Assembly: GCA_031841125.1 (NCBI GenBank)
Contig: CM063107.1
Coordinates: 24,880,499-24,944,498, forward strand
Reading direction: 5' to 3'
Origin: Acanthococcus lagerstroemiae
Lineage: Eukaryota > Arthropoda > Insecta > Hemiptera > Eriococcidae
DNA: 64,000 bases
Shown here: piece after piece, positions 23,741 to 36,419 of the stretch
Layout of the letters: the number at the start of each line of letters is the position of its first letter
How positions within the stretch are numbered: the first letter of the stretch is position 1
Notes under the pieces: generated by a model
What the model was told of the DNA's origin: nothing
The model's input: the letters and a program-made list of their open reading frames with translations, nothing else
Databases searched by the model: none
Made by a program: the position numbers and the translations under genes

Positions 23741-26700
23741 CTAGTTACGCAGCTGTTGGCACTTTTCTGGAGTTAATTTCTGGCAAACTTCCTGAATAAA
23801 GTCTTGAGCCAGTCTATCATTCGTGCCTTCGTCGAATGCCTAAAACAAGTAAGCAATTCATGAACATTTGAGAACACTCATTTATTGAAGCAATACATCA
23901 GTGAGTTAATTCATCACTGGGTCTCGACTAGAAGTAAGACTTCTTACGACCGGGGGAAGGACTGCCTCGAACATGAATCCACCCACCAAAAATAAAGTAT
24001 CAAACCGATACCTCTTTCTCCGGTAGAATTTTAGTCACCCATGAAAAGAGGACACCCGAAAGAATATATATTTTTAGTCAGGTTTGCACTGGATGCAAAA
24101 TACTGTCCAACTGCCACCCCTGAACAAGGCCGAAAGAGGATAGGGACTTTATAGTTTCCCTCGGCAAATGGGAAAACCAGTCGTAGTAGACATACGATTA
24201 AGCGTAGTTGCTTTCTCTTTTTTACAACATTTAATTAAAAATTTGCGTAGTTTTGTTTTTATCTCTCTAATAAGCGAATTATAATACAAGAGATAAGAAA
24301 AACATAAATACCTGTAACATTCCAATAAATGCTAATAATAATAATAATAGTAATAATAGTAATAATAATAATAATAATAAAAGCGAATTAAAGTATATAG
24401 GAGAGAAAGTCAGAGAAACTGGAGAATTGTTTCTATTGGCTTGCCAATCGAAATTTCCGATAAAATTCAAAGCAGCCTTTTCTCCAAGACAGAGTATGCT
24501 AATGGGAAACCACGTTTTTGTTTAGTTGTTACTGTACTAGTCAATCAAGGTGTAAAACAAAATCAAAATGAAAACGGGGTTAATAAAAAGGCACCGGCTT
24601 ATAAGGAAGACGACTGACCATTTTAACGGGAATTACTAATCATACTTACACAATATCCAGACCTGGGTACATTTCAATAATTAAATTTCGTAGCGAATAT
24701 AAATGTTGTAGATATAGAAATAGATACGGTTATCTATACCGTAACACTAACTTTATTAACTGCGAAAACCAAATCATGAGTCTTTGCGTAATTTCCTGCG
24801 AGGTTGGATGCATTTTTCGAATTTCCTAACAACGTGTCAAGTGTACTTTGTTCATCAACACATTTTTCGCTTTCTGCAATTTGGCCTTCATTCAACGATA
24901 AGCACTGAAAATTTGCATATTGAAATCTTAATATGTAAATGCAATACAGTAACTGACAATAATCAATAATTTAGATAAACTGAAAAAAAAAAACAAAACA
25001 AAAAAGGAAAACGGATCTTCAATTTCCTTTTTTATATTTATTCAAATTATTTTTGGATTAATTTTATCTATAAATTACAAGAACAATTTTAATCCTTTTA
25101 TTTCATCAATTTAGATAAACTGAAAAAAAAAAGAAAAGAAAAACGATCTAACAGCACGATATGAGCTACAACAATAGAAGGGTTTTTAACTGATATCCAA
25201 TTAACCTTTCAACAAGTTGACACATTCATGCGAATTAGCTGAAGCCTTCCAAAAGCTATTCAATTAAAATTTTCTATCCTCCTGATTTAGGAGAATAATG
25301 AAGACCGATGAAGATCGGAAGTTTCTTTTTGATTTTCGACATAGAATAGGTTTCAAAAGGTGCATCTCAGCATGAATATAAAGTTTATAAAATTTCATAA
25401 GAGAGTTCCAACATCTATGGTTGCCCCTAGAGTCTGAAATTTTGAAGATGAGCTCGTAAAATGACAAAACATTAAATTCCTTGATTAGCGGATAAAACTC
25501 TGTTTTTAGATGTATTTTTCATACTGATTTCAGATTTGCTTTCACAATTTCAGGAAAACCATTTTTTCACTATAGGTGGGGTACATATTCATAGGTATTA
25601 GTTATTAGTGATATCATTGATAAACTACCATTTTTATTTCGTCATCAGGTACAAACCAGAGTGGTTTCCAGGAAATTCTCAGGTCATATCTGGAAATAGG
25701 GTAAGAAATATACCTAGCACAAATTTTCTTCTCGAACACAGTAATTTCATTTTTCTAATTTTTTAGAATTGATCGGTTGGCGTGAAAAAAAACACCTATC
25801 TGACACATTCGAAAATTGAGTTTTTAGAGTTTAACTGGTCTGGGTGTTTAAATTGAGAGGTATAATTTTTGGAAACTGAGGTGAGCGCATCTGTAGCGAC
25901 AATGTAAGTATAGTTTTCTTCTTTTTTTCTCATTTTCCCCCTTTCTTCTAATACTTACAAAATAATTACAAAAGTGTAAGCCTCTCTCCCCGCCAAATTT
26001 TCAATTATGCAACCGAAATACAATTCTTAAATCATAATCTATATTCAAAATCGAAATCAAAAAATGTTCACGTCAGCCTAGTCACTAATATATTCGAATC
26101 ACACTGCTTCGCAGTTTATTTCCCGTCCAGCAATGAGTGAAAGCTAAGAAGTATTATTAAGAAAATTTATAGATTTGTACCTTCATCACGAATAATGTGA
26201 AAATATGGACATATCGCAAAAGGTCTTTAAAAGTACACTATTAGCTTACTTGAGTCAATTCACTGTTAAGTGGAAGGTTGGCGAAACAACAAAGAACTTT
26301 TCTAAAAAATGCATGCTGGTGCTTCTGCTGTAGGCATATGCCTATCTTATTAAATGTGCAGTCATCTTTGCTTATTGGGCAATACGAAAACCCCTCTTTC
26401 TTCTGTGAATTTGAAAATCATAAAGCCGTAAGCATATAGAAGAAAATAACCATACTTTAAATGTTACAGTACATTTGAATTGAATGTAATAATGAAAGAA
26501 ACCATGGTACCTCGGCCTGTAAACCCAAAACGAAGTCTATTTTCAGGATATCATCTTTTTTATCAACATATGGGCAAACTTGATTTTTGAGATAGGCTAA
26601 GATACTTCTTGGATACGCATCTAAATATATTGTGACATCAAGCGCCTGAAAATATTCATCAAATAATATCATTTCATACATTTTATAACTTATTAGCTTA

Positions 26701-27482
26701 TTACCTGTGTTTAGGAAGTGTTTATAGAAAACCCACTTTCAAAATGGGAATTTAGACATTTTTTGTGAAGCAGCCTTCAGAGAATTTATAAGTTTTCGTT
26801 GGTTTATAACTCAACATTCGAATCAATCAAGGGGCAGGTTAGCCATAAGACGTTTGTGTAGTCCTAAATACCACATTATTCTTTGACATCAATCGACGTT
26901 TCAATAATTTTTTTCATCAAAGTCCCGGTAGACAGAAACCTCCCTTCAGGCAGTGTTTCGGAGACACAGATGTGCAATACTTGGAAGTTGAGACAAAATT
27001 GTGTTTAGTCCCGCCCACTTGAAATCATAAAAATGTCTCAACCAGCATGCTATCATTGTATTTATTTTGTGTTCTGCGTTCTGATTGGTTGGGAAAGAGA
27101 CAAAGTTACGGCTCAAATTCTATTTTTGGCCTTCTTGTATACTGAGGTTCTGTGACTCTCTCTTTCGATCGGATTTAAAGTTCGTAGTTATGGTGCGCAC
27201 GCATATGAAGTAGAAAGAGTAATCATATAAACAAAAAATTCTGAAAACTAATTTCGATTTTAACCAATCACCTCTACAGAATTAAATGATAAGACTTTCT
27301 AAATCTTCTATTATAGTAATTACCTGAAGTAAAAGTTCACCTAAATAATTAATTCAGATAGATGAGTACTAAACACATTGACCAAACTCAATTAAGATTA
27401 GAGTACTTACATCATTCGGGTTACAATCAGCATCTGTAACAGCAACAATAATTGCTATCAAAAAGGAAAGCAATTTCTCCAT
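23741..27482 (-). CDS. Secreted six-cysteine protein, four exons
   Basis: Exons on the minus strand: 27,482-27,411, 26,645-26,511, 24,904-24,752 and 23,839-23,741 (stop TAG). They total 459 nt, encoding 152 residues. Donors are GTAAGT, GTACCA and GTTAGT; every acceptor ends in AG after a pyrimidine-rich or T-rich stretch; all introns are phase 0. The start at 27,482 is chosen because a classic signal peptide follows at once (MEKLLSFLIAIIVAVTDA, cleavage likely near residue 18). The mature part has cysteines at 20, 48, 70, 84, 139 and 147 and one sequon at Asn100. Spacing does not match odorant-binding proteins (no C-x3-C, seven rather than eight residues between the last two). I do not recognise the family; secreted, probably disulfide-bonded and helical by composition. 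A salivary or haemolymph role is only conjecture. Confidence 0.75.
24333..24381. repeat. AAT microsatellite
   Basis: AAT/AGT trinucleotide repeat in intron 3 of the secreted-protein gene. A minus-strand poly-Leu open frame across it is an artefact of the repeat. Confidence 0.9.
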
Positions 27483-27498
27483 GAGCTCTTTATATGCA

Positions 27499-27527
27499 CT
27501 TTTATAACCAAAAGGAAATTATAAATG
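27499..27527 (-). promoter_or_regulatory. TATA-like sequences upstream of the secreted-protein gene
   Basis: Minus strand carries TTATAAAAG (27,507-27,499) and, further upstream, ATTTATAATT (about 27,526-27,517). The distal one would place a start site some 10 nt before the ATG; the proximal one is too close unless translation starts within a very short leader. An upstream non-coding exon cannot be excluded. Confidence 0.35.
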
Positions 27528-27585
27528 AAAAACAATAGGAACTGTGAAGGAAACGTCTGTTATAGTTCAGTTAATCAGTTAAATT

Positions 27586-27936
27586 GAAACACCACGCATA
27601 AAACTTGTACCTATTAAATATAATTTTATAGTGCACACTACTGCGCTCAATGTTTACTTTATCTGGTATGATAGACCAAACCATAAACAAAAAATTAATG
27701 TTGCATTAGATTGATAAATAACACACACATTGGTGTTACCGCAAATGATCATAAATCAACCTACTTAATGGTATTGAGTCGAAAAACAAACTCTGCGGTA
27801 GCAAACTGCGTCGTGTAGTCGAAGAAATGAGCTTACATGTTGGCCCGTTGAGAGAGAAACAGACCCTCATGGGGAAAGTCAGGTTCAGAATTAAAGGTAG
27901 AGTAAAATAAAACAGAGAAAATACAGATACTTGAAC
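27586..27936. repeat. Direct repeat, right copy, upstream of the secreted-protein gene
   Basis: Partner of 22,503-22,846. It lies about 100 bp upstream of the ATG and ends where the LINE tail begins (27,938). The pair brackets a unit of about 5.1 kb holding the whole gene. Confidence 0.75.
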
Positions 27937-27937
27937 A

Positions 27938-29150
27938 TCATCATCATCACAGTCTCAGTCGCAAGCGACTGTTCTGACATCCAACATCCCTCTACGCCTC
28001 TTGGTCCTGAGCTACGGCTACTGCCTCTCTGCAACTGATCTCAGCCGGATCTAGATGCAGTTCTTCCATCGTGTTGGTGATCTACCTCTTCCCTGGAACT
28101 TTTCCGAGCATGATGTTTAGCTCTGTTCTCGCTGACTCCACGTGCTAAATGTCCTTATGCCCGAAATAGCTCAGGATTTTTTTTTCTCAATCAGAACACT
28201 CAGTCTCTGCGGCTCGTTCAGCTCTGCTACTCAAGACGCATTCGTCCGCTGCGATGTCCGTGGAATCCGCAGCATTTCGCTCAAAGGCATCTATCCTTCT
28301 GTTGTCTTCTTTCTTAAGTGTCCATGTTTCTACAGCGTACAAAAACACAGGAAAAACGAGCGTTTTCACAAATTTTATATGTAGTCTCCTCGAGATCTTG
28401 CGGCTGCATGTAACATTTCATAGTCGTACCATTGCTAATTTTCCTAGCGCTATTCTGCGCCGAATTTCACCTGACGAACCACCACATGTCTCTACCAGGG
28501 AGCAGAAGCAGACAAATCTGTCTACTTTCTCGAATTCGTTCAGCACGTTGCTTTCAGGCAGACAGCCGCTCCGGCCAATGACCACTACTTACCTTGGTTT
28601 TGGCTGCGTTGAGGTATAAACCAAATTGCTCACTGATAATATTCACCTATTTAATTAATTCTGCCATCACAGCTTTGTCTGTCACAATCAGTGTGGTGTC
28701 ATCTGCATACTGGAGGCTTGACTGCCTCCTGCCAACAAAAGAGATTCCACCTCTCCAACCATCCAGAACTTGTCGCATGATGTACTCGCCATATATATTG
28801 AGGAGTTGTGGCGATAGTATGCATCCTTGCCTAACCCCACGTTCTACACAAAATACGGATGATTCCTGTCCGTTGATTCTAACTATCATCCCATTTGCCT
28901 CGTACAGCGATTTTATCATGTCGAATAGGTGGGCTGGAACACCCATTTCTTTCAACACTTTATAATAGCCTATTCCATCTGACACAGTCTAAGGCCCACG
29001 CGTAGTCAATGAAATATAAAACCGCTGGTATGTTGAATTCTCTGAACTTTTTGATTATCTGGCCAATGTTTAGAGTTTGTTCTCTGGTTCCTCTCCTCCG
29101 GGGGTACCTGTATATCTATGGCTGGCATCTCGTAGTCTCCGGTTTCCTGG
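27938..29150 (-). mobile_element. 5'-truncated LINE fragment
   Basis: Minus strand, 3' tail at 27,938-27,952 in the form of an ATG/GAT microsatellite. Translation in broken frames gives FNIPAVLYFIDYAWALDC (RT motif A region), ERGVRQGCILSPQLLNIYGE (motif B), LQYADDTTLI (motif C, YADD) and, downstream, YAVETWTLKK. The RT type with RQGCILSP and YADD is common in invertebrate non-LTR elements; I do not assign the clade. The 5' end abuts a copy of the 3.1-kb DNA element family at about 29,150. Confidence 0.8.
28647..28985 (-). pseudogene. Reverse transcriptase core with YADD
   Basis: Open stretch within the LINE fragment, holding motifs B and C (RGVRQGCILSP, YADDTTLI). Upstream motif A lies in another frame near 29,000-29,060, and the domain breaks off at about 28,640 with a stop, so it is a relic. 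Confidence 0.8.
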
Positions 29151-29735
29151 ACCAAAGTCCGTAAATTAAACAATAGAACATTTGCTATCGAATTCAGCTT
29201 GTGACACTGGAAAATAAGTTTTTGGCTTTCAACTTTTAGATTTTAATTAAATGTTCAACTTTCTCAAATTTCAGGCTCGAGGTCAAACATAGAGAATCTA
29301 GTAAAAACAAAATAGTCATTTTGAAATTCGAAATTCAACGTTTGCTACCGACTTTCAGATTTTCGAAATGTCTTCCACATTTCAGCTTTGTTTCAACCTT
29401 TCAGATAATGTTCGATACTTAGCTTGAAGCCTTTGGCTTCTGTCTGACTAGTCTCTAACAGGAGTCCCCAGGGTACTCTGCTGTTTTCAGGAACGAAATT
29501 TGACTTTCACTTTGCGGAGGAAGAGAAGAAAAATTCGCCGACAAATATTTTTTGAAAACTAAAAATTTGCCGATTTCTCAATCGAAATATTTTTTAATTG
29601 AAAAAAATAAAATAAACAAAAAAATAAACGTTCATGAAAGATGAAAAAGTCAAATGAACAGTTTCAAAACTTGCCGACTGCTAAATTATGGGGGGGGGGG
29701 GTCAACCCCCACATCCCCCTATGGTTTCACCCCTG
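29150..29735 (-). mobile_element. Partial copy of the 3.1-kb DNA element family
   Basis: Reverse-oriented match to 16,848-17,470: on the minus strand it starts CAGGGGTGAAACC at about 29,735, has the G-rich patch and the AATTTAGCAGTCGGCAA block, and continues through AGTCAGACAGAAGCCAAAGG to GTTCTATTGTTTAATTT near 29,165. The rest of the element is missing where the LINE begins. Confidence 0.75.
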
Positions 29736-32700
29736 GTAGTGAGGTGTATCCTCAATCAATTTTCTAAATTAAAGTATTTTGCAACTATTTTTTTTGGAAC
29801 GTAAAGAAGTTATGAAATGCTGCGGTGTTGTGAGAACAGATTCAGCAGGATTAATTTCCATGACGAGTTCTCGAAATTCCATTCTTCTCCTAGTTCAAAA
29901 TTCAAATCCTCCGGATATTTCTGAACCAATATTTTGGCTTTTTCCCGTATTTCTGCAGTGATCTTAATCTCATTATGTTCCCCTTTTGCAGCAACCGGTA
30001 GCTTGTATAAAAAGTTAAAATAAGCGTCAACATCCTCTTATTCAGTAAATTTGCAAAAAACGTCAATTTAGACTTTTTCTTAAGATTTCGCTTGTATTGG
30101 CATTGAACTTGGGAGTAGCGAGTTGGGAATGAATTTTTCTATATTATACTTGGAAGTTTTTTCGCCCTTCAAAAATGTTCCGCCCTGGACACGGGGCTCT
30201 CTGGGCCTGTGTACAGTCAGGAACACCAATTTATTTATTTATTTATTCAGCTGCAAAATCAAACCGCAGCTGAACTAAAGCGACACTTTTTCGTACCTAA
30301 AGTTCGCTTAATCGCTTATGACGTCTATAACAAGCAATCGTATTTATATAGGTGTATGTAAATTAATCAAGCAGACTTAATGACGCATGTGATAGCGATA
30401 ATGTATATTATTGCTCATAATATGTCTATGTAATAGCAGCGAATCAAAAAAGATACTTTTTCCGATCAGCTGTACTACTTAGTTGGAAAAAATGAGCTTT
30501 ATTTTGCGTTACGGCTCTTTAGTTTGACCCTCCATGGGGATGGATTTCCAAATCCCGCTGGAAATCGAATTCATTGAAGACCTTGAAAACCAATAAATTA
30601 GGTGAAAAAACATGAGCTGATTAGCTCTTTTTGGTAGGAACCTTCTAGAAAATCGTACTCGCAATTCAAATTTGGTTTCCATAACCTTTTTCCTTGAGCC
30701 GGCCCTGGATGGACACATGCAGAAGTGTTTGCAATTGTTTAAAGCTTGTATTTGCTAGAGGTAGGATTGTTGGTCTTACCCTATTTGCGGAAGAGCCTCC
30801 GAAATCTTAAAAATTAAATACCACACTGATCATCTCGAAAATATTTTCCTTTTGGTTTCAGTAGAATGTTTGGAACTATTGCAGCTCATCATCATCAATT
30901 TTTCCAAAAAATTTTCAACATAAAACCATCATCACTTGAACGATTTTCAGTTTGAATTATATGTGTATGCATAAGACAATGCGAATGTATTTTTATGAAG
31001 TTCGCAGATTTCTAATAATCACGTTGCTGGTGTTTTTTCCTTCATTGTTTCCCTTTTCACTCCCTGTTTCCCTTGCCCAGTTGCACGAGTCAATCAAAAT
31101 TACCATAAGTAGTCTCATTAAAAACAATCCCACCTCCCTCTAGGTTGAAATAAAATGAAACGGGGAAAAAGAAAAATATAACCTACTCTGGTTACATTTT
31201 ATAAAAAGTTACGTGATCAGTAAACCACTTCTAATTTTATAATTGCAACGTTGAAGCGTATACTTTCCGAAACACCGTAGATTTTCTCGACTAGATAAGC
31301 TGGTTAATATCTTAATACAAACTTTTCTCTCTTTTTTCTGAATTAATTAAAATACGCGTAATTATAGAAAAAGAAAAAGAAAAAAAAAAGTTTTCGTGTC
31401 ATAAAAATCGAATAAACTTTACCCGAGTAAATTATTCATGATGCTGACTTTTCGCGCTTCTTGTTCCGAGCCTATTATATAATAACAATGCTATTGTATG
31501 AAACTAATTATAAATAGGTACACCGATAGTTTCTCGTAGGTGTTTACAATTAGCCACAGGTTGATAATAGGTCTGTATTCAAGTTTCGGATATTATTTGT
31601 CCAGTAATAGTGACATAACCTTCAGACGTTGTTTGACTGATAGTTTTTCGCGAGTGATTAATTAAATGTTGCCTTTTATCGACGGATGTGGTAACTTCAT
31701 TCAACGTGGGTCTGGTTACGTTCTACTCTTCTTTCATTGTCAACACTATCAAAAGAAAATCAATTCGCGGTTATGTTCATTGTTTCGGACAAGGTGGATT
31801 CAAATGAGAGGAAATTAGGAAGCCGAAACACCCAAACAAAGCATTATTAGTGCCCATGCAGTGCAAATGCAAATGGGTAAAAGTATTCAGATGTTCGGAA
31901 AGAACGCGAAGGAAAGAAAGACATGAAGAAACGATGTGCTGAAGAATTCAGTTTGCTTATGAACTTTGGCTATCGTAGAAAATAATACGGGTGTAAATGC
32001 GGAAAATCGGAAAGGAAGTTCATTTTTGCGGAAGAATTTCAAAAATAATCATTGTATTAACTCAGGGTGTAAAGAAATAATGATGGACAGACAGAAGTTG
32101 TGGTCATGGCCTTTTTTTCCCCTTGTGAAGGAACTGGTCAACCTGTAGAAAGAAGTTAGCGCGACAGGAAAAGATTAATTTCTAGAAAATTTCAGACTTT
32201 ACGTCCTATATTTGACAAAAATAAAAGCAAGACGCATGAATGGTCGGTCGATATTACCTTTGAATAGTGGAATTGATCGATGTGAATAGTCAGTGGAGCC
32301 GTAGGTATACCTGCTTCAAGTCATTAACGCACGCTTAGCTTTTAGAATCAATGTACAAACATCAAACAGAGTATATAAGATAGTAAGATTTCAAATTTTA
32401 TATTGTGTTTTGACGAAATTTCATGTAATAATGCCGAAAGTTGCCTTTCATCTTATTTCAGTAAAGGTACGTCTTTCCAGTAGCATCATTTAAACATCGC
32501 ACTATTCTATAGAACATTCAATTTCAGTCAGAAATTGATCAAAACCGATAAGGTTCTAGCATATTTTTGAGCAGGAGAAGTGTAAATGTATAGAAAAGCA
32601 TGGGAAATGAGTTATGTGCCGATAAAAGAAGTGAAACCCCAGGTGAGCCTCTTGTGTCAGATAGGGAAATACGGCAAATTAGGGCAGTGGGACGGAAGGG

Positions 32701-33270
32701 ATAATGGATAATTTTCTATCTTGTAAGGTAGTAGAGCCCACTTGCTCCTGATGCCATGGGCCGCTGAGGAATTGACCAAAAAACAAAGAATACCGTAACA
32801 CGGGGTAATTTTACAATCACGGGGTGACTTGGCACGCATACGTTTCCATTATTCCACCGGGCGCGCGGGAAAAATGCGTGTGGCTACACTGACGCGTGGC
32901 CTCCTAATTAAGATGTTGTAGCTACCCTGTAAAACCAACTCGGCGTAATTCCTCTATTTTCAGTTATCAGGTTGTTTGCGCAAAGCTTCAAAAAGGTATA
33001 CAAATTATATTACAGAAATTGTTTCACATAAATGAGTGAAAATGAAAGGAAACTATACGTGTAAACAAACGTGTACTAAACAGCATGGTGACATAGCCAT
33101 TTATAAAAAACTGAAAAAAATTGGAGGGGAGGAATTTGCACAGAAATTGTTTATTTGGTCATTGTTCTTGAAGCTAGTAAGTGATCAATTTCGACGTTAT
33201 ATTTTATTACTCATAAATTAAAACATACAAATCAGATCTTTTTGTATTTCAGAGATGACGAGGATATACA
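29736..33270. other. Intergenic AT-rich stretch, nothing supported
   Basis: Contains ATTT repeats near 30,228 and A-rich runs near 31,370. No exon chain, RNA gene or complete transposon was recognised. A 63-codon frame at 30,952-31,143 has a hydrophobic stretch but no supporting context. Confidence 0.35.
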
Positions 33271-35550
33271 TACCCGATCGGCATTTTAACAGTGTATACG
33301 CGGTTGTTTTACAGCGTACATCGTTTTAATAATGTTTTTAGGGCACCTGTACGCTGTACATAGCAGAAGATGGGCACCATGTACATAAATCTGGGCAGGG
33401 GGAACAGCGTTTCTCTGCTAAAGAGAAGCTCCAAATACACTGCTGTGTATTAACAACGTATTTAAGCTTCTTCTGCAAAAATGTAACGATGTTGTGTTTG
33501 AATGTCATTCATACAGTGGATATACACAGCGGCAGTACAACGTTTGTGATACAATTTATACACAACGGCGTCCACAGGGCGTATTGCAAACGCTGTAGCG
33601 TTTCTACTGTGTACTGTTGTCAGAAGTACGCTAGACCATTGCTATGATTTTAAAATGAAACGGTCGTTATTTTTTGTACAAGTTCATTTACCTCGGCACC
33701 ATCACCTTATCCCCCCTTCGACACATACTACCCTGATAAATTCTTTAAACAAACATCCACGACTTCTGCCGGAAACTAGTATGGCGGCAGTGCAGTTTTT
33801 TGTTTGGTTCGTTTCAGTGTTTCGTTCTGTTTTGTATTTTTGTGCCGGTTCGCTATTTTATAGGTAGTGTTTTAGCGATTGCAGTTCATAATCTTGAAAA
33901 AATGTCGCAGTAAGTTTAATATGTTATTACAATTAATTAATGTTCTTATTCTTCTAGTTACGTACTTCTTTTTTCTCCTTATTATTCGCAGCTGTCTTCA
34001 TTAGCAATAACGAAAATACAATTCACTAGGAACTGTGCTTGCTAAGAAGCTGGTGTTGACTGTCAGTAAACTGGCTCTTGCGTGTGAAAAAATGTAAATT
34101 ACCATTGAAAATTCTGGGTTGATACTTATGAAGCTCCCTAATGAAATGAAAATCCCTCTCCATTCTACAAAACATGATTGTAGTGGTAAAAATATTATGC
34201 CGGCTTGACCTTTTTGAGGCATCAATGACTTTTTCACCCAAGTTTAAGATACAAGAATGGGACGATTGAAGGCTGTTACTCCAGTTTGGCAGGGAACAGC
34301 CATTTTCCCAAAACTGGCTGCAAAATTTCAAATCATCATGATAGTTTACAAATAATATGTTGAATAATATAATGGGAAACAAAGTATACAGACTGCGGAA
34401 TCTGTTTCATTCATTTATTTACACATTCCATTTCAGCAGCTTTTACTCCTTCCCAACGCTGCGCTGTATTCCCTTACATGCGCAACATAATTTCGGGGTC
34501 GTTATTTGGGGGGGGGGAGCATCTAAGACTTTTTTCATACGCTGTTGGAAAAAAATACACCAAAAGTGCTAAAAATTACTTTTCAGGAGGAGAATCAAAA
34601 ATATCCCCCACACCCCTTTTAATACTACTGATAACTTATAGGCGGCAAGTCATCGTTGAGGTATAGATGGTGCGAACCTAAATCCGCCGCTGCTCCTTCC
34701 CTCGAAATAAAATGGAGTCAAAGATCCAAAACTTAGAAAAGAAATAGGTAACTTTAAAGTGCTTCAAATTAAGGATATGAAACCCACCTCCACGATTAGC
34801 CATCCAGCTTCAAGGAACAGAATGAAGAATGAAAACAGAAAAAACCAAGGACTATGCTCCAGGTTCTTTATTAGCCAACCAACCACCCTCATTCACGTTC
34901 CTCCTGCCGGCTTTGCTCAACGTTTTACGCTTCATTTCCCTGCCAATTTCTCTCTATCAGAGGTCCTTGCCCTTAACTCAGGGGAGCTATTTTTTCTTTC
35001 TTCGAGTATACAACTAATACCAATTGTAACTTTGCAGCTAATCATTCTCAATTAGTGACCACTGCATTATTATAGAAGGTTATAATGATGGCGGTAGGGG
35101 ACGAGGTTTTCTCCTGGTGTAACCTACTACAGGCCGAGGAGAGGGGTCGCCATTGTCTGCAACCCCCCTTAATTATCTCTCCCTATTGATGGATTACTCT
35201 GGGAAGAGAGTTCACTAGACCAGGTAGGGGCTCACTGTGGTGAGGGAGATAGCCAGGATGAGGGCAGTGTTGATTGGGCTTGTAAAGATAGGGGAAGGGT
35301 TTTTTTGATAAATTCTAAATATCTAAATTACTTTCAAAATTATTCAGTATACATTGTAATGCTGCTTCTATAATATTTTCTTGAAGTGTGGCCTCTACCA
35401 AGTGTCGCAGGAAATTTATATCTTGTGTTTTGCGATTGTTCTTAAAAGGCTCAGAAAACTTGTAGATTGTTAAGAGCAGAAGTTAAAAAAAAAAAACATT
35501 TTTTCAACTGCTTCCTGTAGAGTAGGAATGTGTATAATTTATTAAAAAAA

Positions 35551-35823
35551 CATACAATCCCTCCTGGAAATCGCGGGGCTACCCCAAATTCCGGCATCGA
35601 CGCCAGATATACGCCAAATTTACTCTCGATTCTAGCGCAAATCGAGCACCAATCAAAAATCGGCGCTCGATTTGCGCCAGGCGCCATAGACGGGCCAAAT
35701 ATACGCCGCCCACAAGTGGCCCAAAATTCCGGCAGCAGCGCTCGCATGTATTTCAAATGGGAAGGCGCTAGCGCCAATCTGGCCCCAATTTGACGCTGGC
35801 CCCATGATGTCCAGGCGGGATTT
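35551..35823. mobile_element. GC-rich MITE with TCCCNCCTGGA termini
   Basis: Left end TCCCTCCTGGAAATCGCGGGG and right end ATGTCCAGGCGGGA are imperfect inverted repeats. The interior is much richer in GC and in GCGCC-type words than its surroundings, with a pseudo-palindromic core near 35,630-35,680 (CGCAAATCGAGC and GCTCGATTTGCG). It gives open frames on both strands that I regard as chance. Confidence 0.55.
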
Positions 35824-36419
35824 TCTGATACCTAGCTACCGGATATTAAAATAATTGTATTCCCAGAAATATTTCAGCCTTTAAAACTTCAAACTCTTTT
35901 TCTCATATATTACAGAACACATTCAACGAAACGTAAAAAAAGACAGGAAAGATCTGCTGACGGCCATACACAGACATCTAAAAAACAAACCTGGACCAAC
36001 TCAGGAAAAAGAATCGTCTACGACAACAGGAATTCGAAAATAATAATAGTTCAGTAGAAAATTACATCGATAATCCTGTTTCCGAAGAAAATACACATTT
36101 TTATAATAGTATCACCAAATCAATAATGCAATTGGGATAATGTACATTTTTTATTATTATCTTGAGTCAGGTTAGTTAAAGATTACTTTTTTAGATTTTA
36201 CTGACTTTTTAATAATTTATCTAGTTAATAATATATTTTGTATATATTCAGACTGAAAATTGTTTTTATGTAATACGAGTATGTTTATAACTTAATAATG
36301 TATATTGCATTATTAGATTTTTTAGAAATGCATTTTTTCATGTACATGTATCTTGAAAGTTGAAGTTTTTATATAATATATGACTAGTTATGAACAATTT
36401 TGGATTCGTATTGTTGATT

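Noticed and set aside
24279..24470. Minus-strand frame with a poly-Leu stretch resembling a signal peptide or membrane segment
   Set aside because: Produced by the AAT microsatellite within an intron.
23741..27482. Odorant-binding protein identity for the six-cysteine secreted protein
   Set aside because: Cysteine spacing lacks the C-x3-C and C-x8-C hallmarks of insect OBPs.
30952..31143. Small secreted protein candidate with a hydrophobic N-terminal region
   Set aside because: The hydrophobic stretch starts late after a basic lead, and no exon partners or poly(A) signal could be tied to it.
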